A stretch of 64,000 nucleotides of DNA from Paenibacillus sp. A3 (GTDB lineage Bacteria > Bacillota > Bacilli > Paenibacillales > NBRC-103111). The stretch covers positions 61,779 to 125,778 of the forward strand of contig NZ_JTHN01000029.1 of the NCBI RefSeq assembly GCF_001399685.1. The letters run 5' to 3'. A program made the position numbers and the translations under genes. The notes under the pieces are model-generated. The model worked only from the letters and a program-made list of their open reading frames with translations. It did not search any database and was not told where the DNA came from. This document shows, in pieces, positions 33,436 through 41,254 of this stretch (position 1 is the stretch's first letter; every line of letters begins with the position of its first letter).

Positions 33436-33974
33436 GTTGCATCCCCACCCGTAGAATCGAACAGGAAGCCGCAACGCGGGCATTTACAGCTAAAGTGATC
33501 CTCGTCGAACTCGGCCGTATCCAGCTCGCGATTCTCGAAATCCCCGAGTTGATCCTCCGGGAGTTCCCGAAAGTCATCGATCATGCGGTCGATCTCCCCC
33601 GAGTCGAAACCGGAAAGAGACATGTCAGCTCCGCTGGTCTGAAGCTCAGCAAGCAGACGGGCCAGCGCTTCGTCATCCCAACCGCCCTCGACTTTATTTA
33701 GCGCGATATTCAGCAGCTTCTCCTGCTCCGGGTCCATATCGACCACGGACACCTCGATCTCCGTCCGGCCCTGCTCGTTCACGAGGATCTTATACCGTTG
33801 ATGGCCGCCGACCATATTCCCGGTCCGTTCATTCCAGACGATCGGGTCGATGTAACCGAACTCCTCGATCGATCGCTTCAGTTTTTCATATGCCGGATCG
33901 CCCGGCTGCAGATCAATCCGTGGGTTATACGTGGCAGGGTTGATCAGTTCTATCGGGACAGTTTGGATGTTCAT
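33432..33974 (-). CDS. Stand-alone ParB/Srx-domain protein with zinc ribbon
   Basis: 180 residues. INPATYNPRIDLQPGDPAYEKLKRSIEEFGYIDPIVWNE and MVGGHQRYKIL are the ParB-like nuclease/CTPase-type core; the C-terminus has CKCPRCGFLF, a possible zinc ribbon half. It overlaps the methyltransferase pseudogene start by 4 bases. Such proteins often accompany phage methyltransferases and terminases. AGGAG precedes the ATG. Confidence 0.8.
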   Translation of the reverse strand: MNIQTVPIELINPATYNPRIDLQPGDPAYEKLKRSIEEFGYIDPIVWNERTGNMVGGHQRYKILVNEQGRTEIEVSVVDMDPEQEKLLNIALNKVEGGWDDEALARLLAELQTSGADMSLSGFDSGEIDRMIDDFRELPEDQLGDFENRELDTAEFDEDHFSCKCPRCGFLFDSTGGDAT

Positions 33975-33989
33975 ACAGATCTCCTCCCA

Positions 33990-34013
33990 AAAGAAAAAGC
34001 ACCCAAAGGTGCT
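33990..34013 (-). terminator. Intrinsic terminator
   Basis: On the minus strand AAGCACC-TTT-GGGTGCTT is followed by TTTCTTTT. It lies right after the stop of the 34013-34276 gene and separates the AT-rich accessory genes from the ParB gene. Confidence 0.75.
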
Positions 34014-34276
34014 TATACGTAAAGTATATATTTAATTGGTCCTTCTTCATCTCGTGTAGAAAGTACAATGGTGCTATCGTTCACTTCTTCGAAAACTTCT
34101 TCTATCAGCGGTTGTTGTTTCTTCATGTTTGCAAGTACAAGATTATCGCCCTCGATGAAAACGGTTAGCCCGGAAAAATGCTGTGTTTCCACCCTATCCC
34201 CATAAAACCTAGTATAATGCCCGCTTACTTCTTTTGATTTTTGAAAAAGTTCCCGAACCATATCGATTTTTTTCAC
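34013..34276 (-). CDS. Hypothetical accessory protein (87 aa)
   Basis: 87 residues from GTG 34276, with GGGGGAG at good spacing. Mixed strand/helix, soluble, no known motif. AT-rich like its two upstream neighbours and closed by a terminator, so it may be the third gene of the accessory unit 34.0-35.8 kb. Confidence 0.6.
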   Translation of the reverse strand: MKKIDMVRELFQKSKEVSGHYTRFYGDRVETQHFSGLTVFIEGDNLVLANMKKQQPLIEEVFEEVNDSTIVLSTRDEEGPIKYILYV

Positions 34277-34348
34277 GTAACTCCCCCTCTAAGTACTCTC
34301 CGTTGTGTTGAGTTGGTTTTTGTGCAAATGAAAAAGCATTGGACCCAT

Positions 34349-34942
34349 TTATTTTTGTGGAGTTGAAGTGTTTTCCGTTTCTTTATACGTTAAATATAAG
34401 TAAAGGGTCTTCATATTCCTTATTGAAAGCAGTATTGAATGTATTGCGATAACTAGCCATAAACCCGCAAGTCCCCATGCCCACCAATAGATCGGCCATT
34501 TCTTCAAAGGTTCAGGAATAAATGAACCAATATAATAAAGAATGATGCTTGAAAATACAACAATGAGCTGGATAATAACAGCCCAAGTAAAGAAACAAAC
34601 TACGGTATCAAAAAGCCTTAGCTTACCGTCACTTGTTTTCGTTTCCTTTAGCTTTCTTGCTGGTCCTCCGGTTATTGTCGAAAGAATCGTGATACTAGCG
34701 ATATTAAATCCGGCCAATATTGAGATCGCTGCAATAACCTGTCCACTAACCTGTTGAAATTTCTCAATCAACACAGACAGTTTATCTGCTGTAAATGAGG
34801 TGAAGTACAATAGGACTGCTGCTAATACCACCGGAAAGAACAGATCGACAATCAACTCCGAAATCGACGCATCTTTCCAGTACCTTCTAAACGTCACTAT
34901 AGGGAAGTTATTCGCCTTATAGAACGCTTTTAATTTACGCAT
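34349..34942 (-). CDS. Four-helix integral membrane protein (RexB-like by architecture)
   Basis: 197 residues with four hydrophobic segments: about 31-51 (LFFPVVLAAVLLYFTS), 65-90 (QVIAAISILAGFNIASITIL), 114-139 and 150-170. Short charged ends and loops. It starts 8 bases inside the end of the soluble partner gene (34935-35837), so the two are translationally coupled. The pairing of a cytosolic protein of about 300 residues with a four-span membrane protein is the layout of the lambda RexA-RexB exclusion system. No sequence identity is claimed. AT-rich and foreign-looking. Confidence 0.65.
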   Translation of the reverse strand: MRKLKAFYKANNFPIVTFRRYWKDASISELIVDLFFPVVLAAVLLYFTSFTADKLSVLIEKFQQVSGQVIAAISILAGFNIASITILSTITGGPARKLKETKTSDGKLRLFDTVVCFFTWAVIIQLIVVFSSIILYYIGSFIPEPLKKWPIYWWAWGLAGLWLVIAIHSILLSIRNMKTLYLYLTYKETENTSTPQK

Positions 34943-35837
34943 CGTCGTCCTCTCTCCTTAGTGGAGCTCTGGCTTGGGCAATTTGACTTAATACAGTTTC
35001 CACAGAACGTAATGTTGGTTGCCCTGTTCCATCAACTTCTACCCTTCTTTTATACTTTTCTTGTGATTCATCCATGCGAATTACCTTTTCAGCTCCAGCT
35101 AGTTTCCCTTTGACTACAATTTTAGTTACTCCTGGTTTGTCTTTGTAGCTTCGGATAAAAGGAACCGCTCCTGCTAAGCCGCTTCTTCTAAATTTTGCAG
35201 AGAAGTCCAGTTTTACTGTGGTGGCATCCATACGATCTGCTTCTGATTGAAGTAACTGAACAGCAGCATTTTCGTCTGCAGCGGCCTGCGCCGTAGTAAC
35301 CTCTATTGAGACCTTATTAACCGAATTCAACGCTTGAATATTATCAAAAAACGAACTATCTAAGAGGGTGCAGATTTGGATATAGGTTAACTGACTGTGG
35401 CGAATAATTGGTTCCCCAAATTGTTCTAAATATTCTTCAACACGCGGCCTGTTCAATTTTGAATGTGATTGCAACAAGAACAAGCCATCACTCTTGCGTA
35501 TTAAAAAATAGGTGTACAGTGTTTCTCCTTCCCTTAGGTTTTTTGGATTTGGACGACGTCTCAAATTGTCGGCATGGATTAATTCTCCTGTTGTTCCATA
35601 CTCAGCATATGCAAAGCGCCCAAACAAATAGTTCATTTCATTTGAGAAATGATCCAAGTAGATTAACCAAGAGTCATGAAACCGTTGTGTTTTTTGATCA
35701 TCCGACAAGTTATAAATATGGTCGATTAGTTGTGCAACGATCGTTACATCCCACTTAACCGCGTCAACTTGATGTCTTCCCTTCAGGTAATGTAAATCGA
35801 TTTGATACGCATAAAAGTTCTTAATTTTTGTTGGCAA
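34935..35837 (-). CDS. Soluble partner of the two-gene membrane module (RexA-like by architecture)
   Basis: 300 residues, soluble, starting from TTG 35837 with AAGGAGG upstream. An early FYAYQID strand, LYTYFLIRKSDGLFLLQSH in the middle, a mixed alpha/beta C-terminal half and an acidic end. The distribution of these strands resembles RexA of lambda by eye, but this is weak evidence. No catalytic motif recognised. It is the first gene of an AT-rich unit with the four-span membrane protein downstream, and terminator-like structures bound the unit. Best guess: sensor of a prophage-encoded exclusion or abortive-infection pair. Confidence 0.6.
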   Translation of the reverse strand: MPTKIKNFYAYQIDLHYLKGRHQVDAVKWDVTIVAQLIDHIYNLSDDQKTQRFHDSWLIYLDHFSNEMNYLFGRFAYAEYGTTGELIHADNLRRRPNPKNLREGETLYTYFLIRKSDGLFLLQSHSKLNRPRVEEYLEQFGEPIIRHSQLTYIQICTLLDSSFFDNIQALNSVNKVSIEVTTAQAAADENAAVQLLQSEADRMDATTVKLDFSAKFRRSGLAGAVPFIRSYKDKPGVTKIVVKGKLAGAEKVIRMDESQEKYKRRVEVDGTGQPTLRSVETVLSQIAQARAPLRREDDDA

Positions 35838-35940
35838 TTTCTATACCCTCCTTTTTGCCTAGTTATTCGACAAAAAGGGAGAATATTCCTGCATTATGAA
35901 TAGAAAAATGGCAAAAAAAGCAAAGCCATGATGAAATTTA

Positions 35941-35969
35941 TTGTGTTTTTTTACCAAATATATTACAAT
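35941..35969 (+). promoter_or_regulatory. Promoter candidate for the small membrane peptide gene
   Basis: TTGTGT (35941-35946), 17-base spacer, TACAAT (35964-35969). It points to the plus strand, divergent from the RexA-like gene, with predicted start near 35976. Confidence 0.5.
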
Positions 35970-35975
35970 TGACCT

Positions 35976-36012
35976 AGGCCTTGTGGGAAAGCATCCCCGG
36001 GCCTCATTTTTT
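35976..36012 (+). terminator. Terminator-like hairpin at the predicted transcript start (possible attenuator)
   Basis: AGGCC (35976-35980) pairs with GGCCT (36000-36004), enclosing GGGA/TCCC, and six Ts follow (36007-36012). It starts exactly where transcription from 35941-35969 should begin and precedes the coding start by about 50 bases. Confidence 0.5.
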
Positions 36013-36060
36013 ATTGTCACTATATGTTGGCAAGTGTACTACAAAAAAAGGAGGTTTCGA

Positions 36061-36219
36061 ATGGGTACCGCTGATTGGATCAGGAAGAAGCAACTAAGTA
36101 CCTTTTTTACGAAAACAATCTTATTTGCTGGCGTCGTGGCTTTTGGTTACTGGGTCATATTTCATGGATTACCACTTGCCCTTGAACATTCTCTTTCCGG
36201 CCTCACCAATTGGAAGTGA
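36061..36219 (+). CDS. Single-span membrane peptide (52 aa)
   Basis: ATG 36061 follows a strong AAGGAGG. The peptide has a basic N-terminus (DWIRKKQ), one hydrophobic span (TILFAGVVAFGYWVIFHGLPLAL) and a short polar tail. It is the only plus-strand gene in this stretch, with its own promoter, a terminator-like leader hairpin and its own terminator. This is the format of small membrane toxins or type I toxin-antitoxin peptides of Bacillus prophages, but no family match was recognised and no antisense RNA promoter is obvious. Confidence 0.55.
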   Translation: MGTADWIRKKQLSTFFTKTILFAGVVAFGYWVIFHGLPLALEHSLSGLTNWK

Positions 36220-36227
36220 TTAAAAGA

Positions 36228-36258
36228 AGCAGCCTACCCCACAAGGAATAGGCTGCTC
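36228..36258 (+). terminator. Intrinsic terminator after the membrane peptide gene
   Basis: GCAGCCTA (36229-36236) pairs with TAGGCTGC (36249-36256), then CAATTTATTTT. It overlaps the 3' end of the convergent sigma-like gene and may act both ways. Confidence 0.65.
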
Positions 36259-36716
36259 AATTTATTTTCTTCGATTTTCTGCTTGGCCCGCTCGATGTTT
36301 GTCTGAACGGTCCTCTTCTTCAAATCCAACTCCTCTGCAATCTGCCTCATTGAGAACCGGAAGGCTACATGCAGAACAAAGCATTGCCGTTCCCTTTCGG
36401 AGAGATTGCACATCGCATCGTTAAGCTTAAACCGTTCTTCTTCAGTCAACTCCCGATCCGGCCCCGCCGGCCTGGTAATCAACTGCTCCATCCAAGAAGG
36501 GTCCCAAACCTTTGTTCGCTGGTGTACTGAACGCCGATCAATACCTCTTCGGCTCCCCGGCATGCGGCCGCTCTCAAGCCACTGCTCTACAAACTCGCAA
36601 TCGCTGATCATCTCCGAAATCAACGAGCGGTCTTCTTTGTCTGCCGTTCGATTGTACAAAGATATGAGATCCTTCCTCGCCTTGCGGTATTCTAGCAGTA
36701 AGTCATGTAGACTCAT
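36234..36716 (-). CDS. Sigma-70-region-4-like activator (Xpf/late regulator type)
   Basis: 160 residues from ATG 36716, with GGAGGTG upstream. The C-terminal 60 residues form a region 4-type HTH: LSERERQCFVLHVAFRFSMRQIAEELDLKKRTVQTNIERAKQ in outline. The N-terminal part is helical. Proteins of this type (PBSX Xpf, positive control sigma-like factors) switch on phage late genes. Located between early and late regions, which fits that job. Confidence 0.8.
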   Translation of the reverse strand: MSLHDLLLEYRKARKDLISLYNRTADKEDRSLISEMISDCEFVEQWLESGRMPGSRRGIDRRSVHQRTKVWDPSWMEQLITRPAGPDRELTEEERFKLNDAMCNLSERERQCFVLHVAFRFSMRQIAEELDLKKRTVQTNIERAKQKIEENKLSSLFLVG

Positions 36717-36951
36717 CCTTTGCACCTCCGCTGTCATGCATATTGGTTACTGCTGCTTGGCAACGATTCGATCGATGCTCGCTTCGACTTGATTTCGTTA
36801 AAGTCTCCCCAATCGCCATGAAAAAAATATAAAATTTTCTTTATTTTACATATTTTATACATTGTGTTATGGTTTAGTTGATGAAATACATTTTGAATAG
36901 CTGGCCAGCTTTCAAATAAACATGGGCACAAAAAAACGGAGGTGTTTTAAG

Positions 36952-37341
36952 ATGAAACTCCCAAAACGTTCCCTACTGATGACGGTTCTTTCAATCATTC
37001 TCGCTCTAAGTTTTTCAACGGCAGCGTTTGCCGCACCGAGCCTAATTTTTCCAAAAGGGACATCTAGCAATCCCGCTTATATTTCCAACGCCCCGGATTT
37101 TTTTGGCTGGAACCAATCGTCCTCGGATAATGAAGCAGAGCTGTTTCTTTCGGCAAGCAACGGTTTTCATTACACTGTTTCAACCTCTTACCCAGCGGGA
37201 AAAACATATGGAAACTTTTATTTATCCCAAGGGATGAAAGATGCTTTGCCAAGAAACACACCAATCAGGGTCTCTCTAAAAACGTACAGTAATTCAGATT
37301 TCACGGGATCGGACACCGGTTACTTTGTCATTCAAAATTAG
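36952..37341 (+). CDS. Secreted small protein
   Basis: 129 residues from ATG 36952, seven bases after GGAGGTG. A clear signal peptide (KRSLLMTVLSIILALSFSTAAFA) precedes a mature part of about 100 residues rich in Ser, Tyr, Asn and strands and lacking Cys. Transcribed on the plus strand from a 235-base AT-rich divergent region. A likely lysogen-expressed exported protein; no family recognised. Confidence 0.65.
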   Translation: MKLPKRSLLMTVLSIILALSFSTAAFAAPSLIFPKGTSSNPAYISNAPDFFGWNQSSSDNEAELFLSASNGFHYTVSTSYPAGKTYGNFYLSQGMKDALPRNTPIRVSLKTYSNSDFTGSDTGYFVIQN

Positions 37342-37391
37342 TTTTGAGAAAATTGGGATGTCTATTTTTATAGACATTGTCAGATTGGTGA

Positions 37392-37421
37392 GAAACCCAC
37401 GTTTTTAAGAGCGTGGGTTTC
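37392..37421 (+). terminator. Hairpin terminator after the secreted protein gene
   Basis: GAAACCCACG (37392-37401) pairs perfectly with CGTGGGTTTC (37412-37421). The T-run is weak, but the 10-bp stem follows the stop codon by 50 bases and separates convergent units. Confidence 0.55.
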
Positions 37422-37429
37422 TTCACGTG

Positions 37430-37694
37430 CTATTCGTCAGCCGCTCCCAGCAGGTTCTGGTGCGGGCAATAGTAGTCCACCAACTCGGACTTACCGCTTC
37501 GCGGTACGGCGATGATATACCTGTCGTAGTTCGCAATCATCGCGTCAAATTTTCTTTGCGATGCCCGCAATCCTGCGGAAGGAACATTCGAGCATTTTTT
37601 AGGCCGGGAACAACTGCATGCACCGTTCCGCGCTTCTCCTTTTCACTTTTTGTGCCTGGCTACTCCATTTAACCTTGTCGCCGATATTCCACAA
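37430..37694 (-). pseudogene. Small phage gene broken by two frameshifts
   Basis: From TTG 37694 (GGAGGG upstream) the minus strand reads MWNIGDKVKWSSQAQKVK, then continues sensibly only after a frame change (RGTVHAVVPGLKNARMF...CGHRKE), then after another (MIANYDRYIIAVPRSGK..., ending YCPHQNLLGAADE and a stop at 37432-37430). Each piece is protein-like and the three fit end to end as one protein of about 85 residues. No single frame is open throughout. Confidence 0.55.
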
Positions 37695-37697
37695 TGC

Positions 37698-38156
37698 TCA
37701 ATTCCCTCCCACTTTGAAACCAAGTTTTTTAAGCTGCATGCGGTCTGCTTCTACACTTCCTAATGTTGCCTCGGGACTGACGCCGGTGATTTTTGAAAAC
37801 GCATCTTTCAATACAATGATTTCTTGACCTCCGTGCCTGACAACAAAATTACCAGTATGATGCTTCTGGTAAGAGATAGTCTCAGGGGCTGCTCCTTCTT
37901 GCTTGATCTGGCTCATCGTTATTTCGCCGGCTTTCCTACTCTCGATCAGATCATCAAATATCCGCTGTATGTTGTCCACCGTCGACGTCTCATAAGTGGC
38001 CAACCAACACAAGGTTTGCTTTTCAGCTTCAGTTAACTGCCGCTTAAGAGTCTGCTCTATTGAAATCAGCCGTTCCGCGCGCTCGATCCATTCATCGATC
38101 ACATCGTGTTTCGTGTGTGGATTGCTGCTAGTAATGTGTTCCCTGACGTCAAACAT
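37698..38156 (-). CDS. Hypothetical early protein (152 aa)
   Basis: 152 residues, helical, starting MFDVREHITSSNPHTKHDVIDEWIERAERL, with GGAGTGAG upstream. Lacks membrane segments or recognisable motifs. First in a series of minus-strand early genes reaching from 59 kb down to here. Confidence 0.6.
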   Translation of the reverse strand: MFDVREHITSSNPHTKHDVIDEWIERAERLISIEQTLKRQLTEAEKQTLCWLATYETSTVDNIQRIFDDLIESRKAGEITMSQIKQEGAAPETISYQKHHTGNFVVRHGGQEIIVLKDAFSKITGVSPEATLGSVEADRMQLKKLGFKVGGN

Positions 38157-38189
38157 TTCGGCTCACTCCAATCTTCTTTTATTTCCGAA

Positions 38190-38531
38190 TCACACTTCTC
38201 GTTCCGCCACTTCAAATGTGAATTCGTCTTCGAAAAACAGGCTCATGAGATATGCACAACCGGCTTCTTTATGTTCATGCTTTGGTTCCCATGATCCTAA
38301 AATAGCTTTGATGTGCCGCAGCGCCTTCTTTCCGTCGACACCTGCACGTGGGGTAACATTAAGTTTATTGAGTCCCCTAAGAAACCATTTTCCAACGAGG
38401 TCATTCCACTTAGTATGTCCGTCTTGAAACTCCCTTGGAATATCGCTCATCGGCGGCAGCAGTTTCTTCATATCCCCACCAAAGGCCAATTGCACATCAC
38501 TCACATCAACTGGTTTGCTCCAATTTTTCAC
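38190..38531 (-). CDS. Hypothetical early protein (113 aa)
   Basis: 113 residues from GTG 38531, nine bases after GGGAGG. VSDVQLAFGGDMKKLLPPMSDIPREF and GKKALRHIKAILGSWEPKHEHK suggest a soluble helical protein of a conserved phage type. No function known to me. Confidence 0.6.
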   Translation of the reverse strand: MKNWSKPVDVSDVQLAFGGDMKKLLPPMSDIPREFQDGHTKWNDLVGKWFLRGLNKLNVTPRAGVDGKKALRHIKAILGSWEPKHEHKEAGCAYLMSLFFEDEFTFEVAEREV

Positions 38532-38554
38532 GCAATGATACCTCCCAATGTTTT

Positions 38555-38743
38555 CTAAACCACTTCAATACGAATTAAATTCCGGATGTCTCGAACATGA
38601 TCATCTATATCCCCGAAACTCCGAATTTCCAACTCGATGGGCGAATCTTCACCTTTGAAGTACAGCAGCACCTTCATGCCATTCACCGCCGATTCCCGTA
38701 GTCTATATTCAAACTTTCCGCAGCTCACGCCGGCGCCGTTCAA
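38555..38743 (-). CDS. Small hypothetical protein
   Basis: Up to 62 residues from TTG 38743; internal GTG 38728 is an alternative and no strong binding site separates them. LRESAVNGMKVLLYFKGEDSPIELEIRSFGD is a plausible strand-rich fold. Overlaps the end of the zinc-finger-like gene by 35 bases. Confidence 0.45.
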   Translation of the reverse strand: MNGAGVSCGKFEYRLRESAVNGMKVLLYFKGEDSPIELEIRSFGDIDDHVRDIRNLIRIEVV

Positions 38744-38987
38744 ACTCGGTAATGCAAGCCGATTCCAGTTCCTCGATCTCCCCGAAGTCTTTGTCCTTCA
38801 CTTCGGCCACGATGTAATGCGGGATGACCAAAAATTCGGTTCCGCATTCGCTGCAAGCTGGTCTTGCGAAAGCATAGCATCCGTATTTTTCGTCGGTTTG
38901 GATGTCATCGAAGTCGAAATCAGCATTTTCGAATACGACGAAACCCTTACATCCTGGTTGATTGCATTTATGTGCTTCGATTGCCAC
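38709..38987 (-). CDS. Zinc-ribbon-like phage protein
   Basis: 92 residues from GTG 38987, preceded by GGGAGGG. Two Cys pairs are visible: CNQPGC early and CSECG in the middle, making a probable zinc ribbon, followed by an acidic helix and a basic C-terminus. Typical of small early phage proteins of unknown role. Confidence 0.6.
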   Translation of the reverse strand: MAIEAHKCNQPGCKGFVVFENADFDFDDIQTDEKYGCYAFARPACSECGTEFLVIPHYIVAEVKDKDFGEIEELESACITEFERRRRELRKV

Positions 38988-39011
38988 GTTCAGCCCTCCC
39001 ATTCATTTTGA

Positions 39012-39128
39012 TTAGAGCTTATCGATCAGCTTCTCAATAAGCTCTAAGATTTTGGGGAAGAATAACAAAAGGCCAATTCCAACAAAAACCAATAAGCAGC
39101 CGCATCCAGACTTTAGATCGTTGTTCAA
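39012..39128 (-). CDS. Tiny membrane protein (38 aa)
   Basis: TTG 39128 with GGAGGCG eight bases upstream opens a 38-residue frame with one hydrophobic span (GCGCLLVFVGIGLLLFFPKILEL). It sits tightly between genes of the early operon. Too short for the usual gene finders; function unknown. Confidence 0.5.
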   Translation of the reverse strand: MNNDLKSGCGCLLVFVGIGLLLFFPKILELIEKLIDKL

Positions 39129-39165
39129 TTAGGTACGCCTCCGCCTATTCCTTGTATTTCTGTAT

Positions 39166-39372
39166 TCATCCTGCGTTCACGAATTGGCTAGCCCACAAAA
39201 CAAATATCACGGCAGCCATAAAGCCAAGGATGCTTGTAAGCGCCCCAGATAGAGCCATTGCAGCACCGTCACCTTTCAATTTGTATGCACATATGACTCC
39301 GACGAAAGGAGATACGCACATAATTGTGATAGCTAACAATGCTATCAGACCAACAAGCCGATCGTCATTCAT
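39166..39372 (-). CDS. Small two-span membrane protein
   Basis: 68 residues; spans about 7-29 (VGLIALLAITIMCVSPFVGVIC) and 43-64. GGAGGGG precedes ATG 39372. Function unknown; adjacent to another tiny membrane protein. Confidence 0.6.
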   Translation of the reverse strand: MNDDRLVGLIALLAITIMCVSPFVGVICAYKLKGDGAAMALSGALTSILGFMAAVIFVLWASQFVNAG

Positions 39373-39383
39373 TGCCGCCCCTC

Positions 39384-40013
39384 CTATTCAGTTTCTTGTG
39401 ATCCGAATAAATCCGGCTCCAGTGCTTTGAGTAGCCGGCAGGCATCTTCCGCGGTGCCCCTCCCCTCAAGGACCCGATGGCGCAACTCGTCATCGATCGG
39501 CCCCCAATTCAAGAACTTACCTTTCTCGTAAGCGTCCGCCAAGTCGTTATTGAACGCCAGAGCCAGAAGGCAGAAACTCTCCCCGTCGTCTCCGGCCTCC
39601 GTGATCTGTTCATCCGTCACCCCCACGGACCGCAGCTTTTGCCGGTTTTCCTTATTGTCAGCCACAAGGATATATGCGTGGTCGCCGCCTTCCTGGTCTA
39701 TCACTTCGAGGCTGTTCAGAACGTCAATTATTGCTTGTTGGCCGTCAGCCACCTTGTTCCAGTCCCGGACGCGCTGCAGTTCGATTCCCAACACAATCTG
39801 TCCTGGAGTCTGACCGTAGTCAGTTATATAAGTGATCGTGAATGCTGCTTCCCGGCCTGTATACACTCCTGTATCCGTTTCCCATTCACGTTTGAATAGG
39901 GTGTCTCCTACTTGGTAATTTCGGTCGTTCTTTCGAATCGTGAACTTCTTGATCCCGGTTGCTGCAGGTTCAAAATATTGCGGAAGTGTCTTTACTTCAT
40001 GAACTCGATTCAT
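39384..40013 (-). CDS. DUF3850 (ASCH-like) domain protein
   Basis: 209 residues. The N-terminal 80 match the DUF3850 RNA-binding-like ASCH fold: HEVKTLPQYFEPAATGIKKF, TIRKNDRNYQVGD and a Glu/Trp-rich continuation. The C-terminal part is helical and acidic. ASCH-type domains bind nucleic acid or modified bases. The gene overlaps its upstream neighbour by 4 bases. Confidence 0.75.
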   Translation of the reverse strand: MNRVHEVKTLPQYFEPAATGIKKFTIRKNDRNYQVGDTLFKREWETDTGVYTGREAAFTITYITDYGQTPGQIVLGIELQRVRDWNKVADGQQAIIDVLNSLEVIDQEGGDHAYILVADNKENRQKLRSVGVTDEQITEAGDDGESFCLLALAFNNDLADAYEKGKFLNWGPIDDELRHRVLEGRGTAEDACRLLKALEPDLFGSQETE

Positions 40014-40315
40014 GGCTTATCCTCCCATCCAAGTCTGTAACCCTTGAGCGTGTACCCGATCTTGATCCAAAATGGATTTCGTTTCCGTCGCTCCCGGACC
40101 GCGACTTCCCAACATTCGATATTTTGGTATCCGGGGAGGCGGCAGGGATATAATCCCCAACCTCCCCCTGGTGTGTAATAACCATGCTGCCTGATTTCTC
40201 CCATTGTTGTAACCTGAGACTCTACCGGCTTTCCGAAGATGCTATGCGTGATCAAAGTGACTTTGGTCCCCGCTGGCAACGCTTTGATGTTCTCGGCTGG
40301 GGTTAAGGCCTTCAA
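40010..40315 (-). CDS. Hypothetical early protein (101 aa)
   Basis: 101 residues with a KALPAGTKVTLITHSIFGKPVES start suggesting a small beta-barrel, and several Gly/Trp/Tyr in the centre. Overlaps neighbours at both ends by 4 bases. Function unknown. Confidence 0.6.
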   Translation of the reverse strand: MKALTPAENIKALPAGTKVTLITHSIFGKPVESQVTTMGEIRQHGYYTPGGGWGLYPCRLPGYQNIECWEVAVRERRKRNPFWIKIGYTLKGYRLGWEDKP

Positions 40316-40608
40316 CCTCCATCACCTTCCCCATTGATCGGCAAAATTCTGTTCAGCTCAAGCAAAATATCCCGGTAGACTTCCTTTTTCCCATGTACCC
40401 GGGTCCGCTGCTCCATTCGGGTATTTGGATCGTCCAGAATCGTGGTTGCGGACCGCTGCCGTTGATGATAGACCTCGATAAGCTGTTCCAGATCTTCGTA
40501 CATCTTCCGTGCCAGCATCAGGAGTTCTTGCATGTCCTCGTATGCCACTTCGCACTCTTCTGCGTATGCTTCTTCAAGGAGACTCAATCGGTTTATCACG
40601 GCTTTCAC
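40312..40608 (-). CDS. Hypothetical helical early protein (98 aa)
   Basis: 98 residues forming a long amphipathic helix with charged ends (EECEVAYEDMQELLMLARKMYEDLEQL). It starts within the end of the pyrophosphohydrolase-like gene (35-base overlap). Function unknown. Confidence 0.6.
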   Translation of the reverse strand: MKAVINRLSLLEEAYAEECEVAYEDMQELLMLARKMYEDLEQLIEVYHQRQRSATTILDDPNTRMEQRTRVHGKKEVYRDILLELNRILPINGEGDGG

Positions 40609-41254
40609 CTTCTTTCTTGTCTATCCGATGAATATCTGCAAGCATCATAGCGAAATTCGCAACGTCCGCAGCTTCTCTAATAATAGCTTCCGGGGCATCG
40701 CCAACTTCAAGGCTTGCTCGCAATTCGTGGAATTCCTCATGCGTTCGGGAAATAAGATATTCCCATTCGCAGTCCGTCCAGCCGCCCTTGTGATCGTTTT
40801 GCTGTAGCACAAGCTCCATCTGTTCCGCGAACCAACGGACCTCCGGCCGCAGCGTAACCGTCTCCGATTCTTTCTTGTCTATCTTTGCTAGGACCGATCG
40901 GGCGCGCTGTCCTCCATCAATATGAATGTTTGACGATCCCGTTAGAATGCCACGCCAGTTGGCATCGTCCTCGTACCATTCCAGCGCCTCACGCATGGCT
41001 GAATTGGCTTTCTTAGCTGGATTGCCGATATTCTTGATCCAAAATTCATACTCAGTGACAGCCAATTGCAAGGCATCTCTCTCTCTGGTGAGGCGTTCGA
41101 TCTCGTCCAAATGAGCATTGTGCATTCGGACCAAGAGCCGAGCATTCGGGAAAAGCGATTCGTCAAGCGGAATCCTTGGTTTCGTGAATCCAAATTTCTC
41201 GAAAATGGACCAGCATTCGCCCAGCGTTTTGGGCTCTTCCATGCGTTGGCTCAT
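40574..41254 (-). CDS. dATP/dGTP diphosphohydrolase-like (MazG-type all-alpha NTP-PPase)
   Basis: 226 residues. The C-terminal half carries the pattern of phage all-alpha nucleotide pyrophosphohydrolases: WFAEQMELVLQQNDHKGGW, then RTHEEFHELRASL and EAADVANFAMMLADI, where the Glu/Asp residues (ExxE and ExxD) bind magnesium. The N-terminal half is coiled coil. It would adjust dNTP pools. Overlaps the upstream gene by 4 bases. Confidence 0.7.
   Translation of the reverse strand: MSQRMEEPKTLGECWSIFEKFGFTKPRIPLDESLFPNARLLVRMHNAHLDEIERLTRERDALQLAVTEYEFWIKNIGNPAKKANSAMREALEWYEDDANWRGILTGSSNIHIDGGQRARSVLAKIDKKESETVTLRPEVRWFAEQMELVLQQNDHKGGWTDCEWEYLISRTHEEFHELRASLEVGDAPEAIIREAADVANFAMMLADIHRIDKKEGESRDKPIESP

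Noticed and set aside
36734..36931. Minus-strand frame of 65 codons upstream of the sigma-like gene
   Set aside because: Covers the AT-rich divergent promoter region; no ribosome binding site and low-complexity translation.
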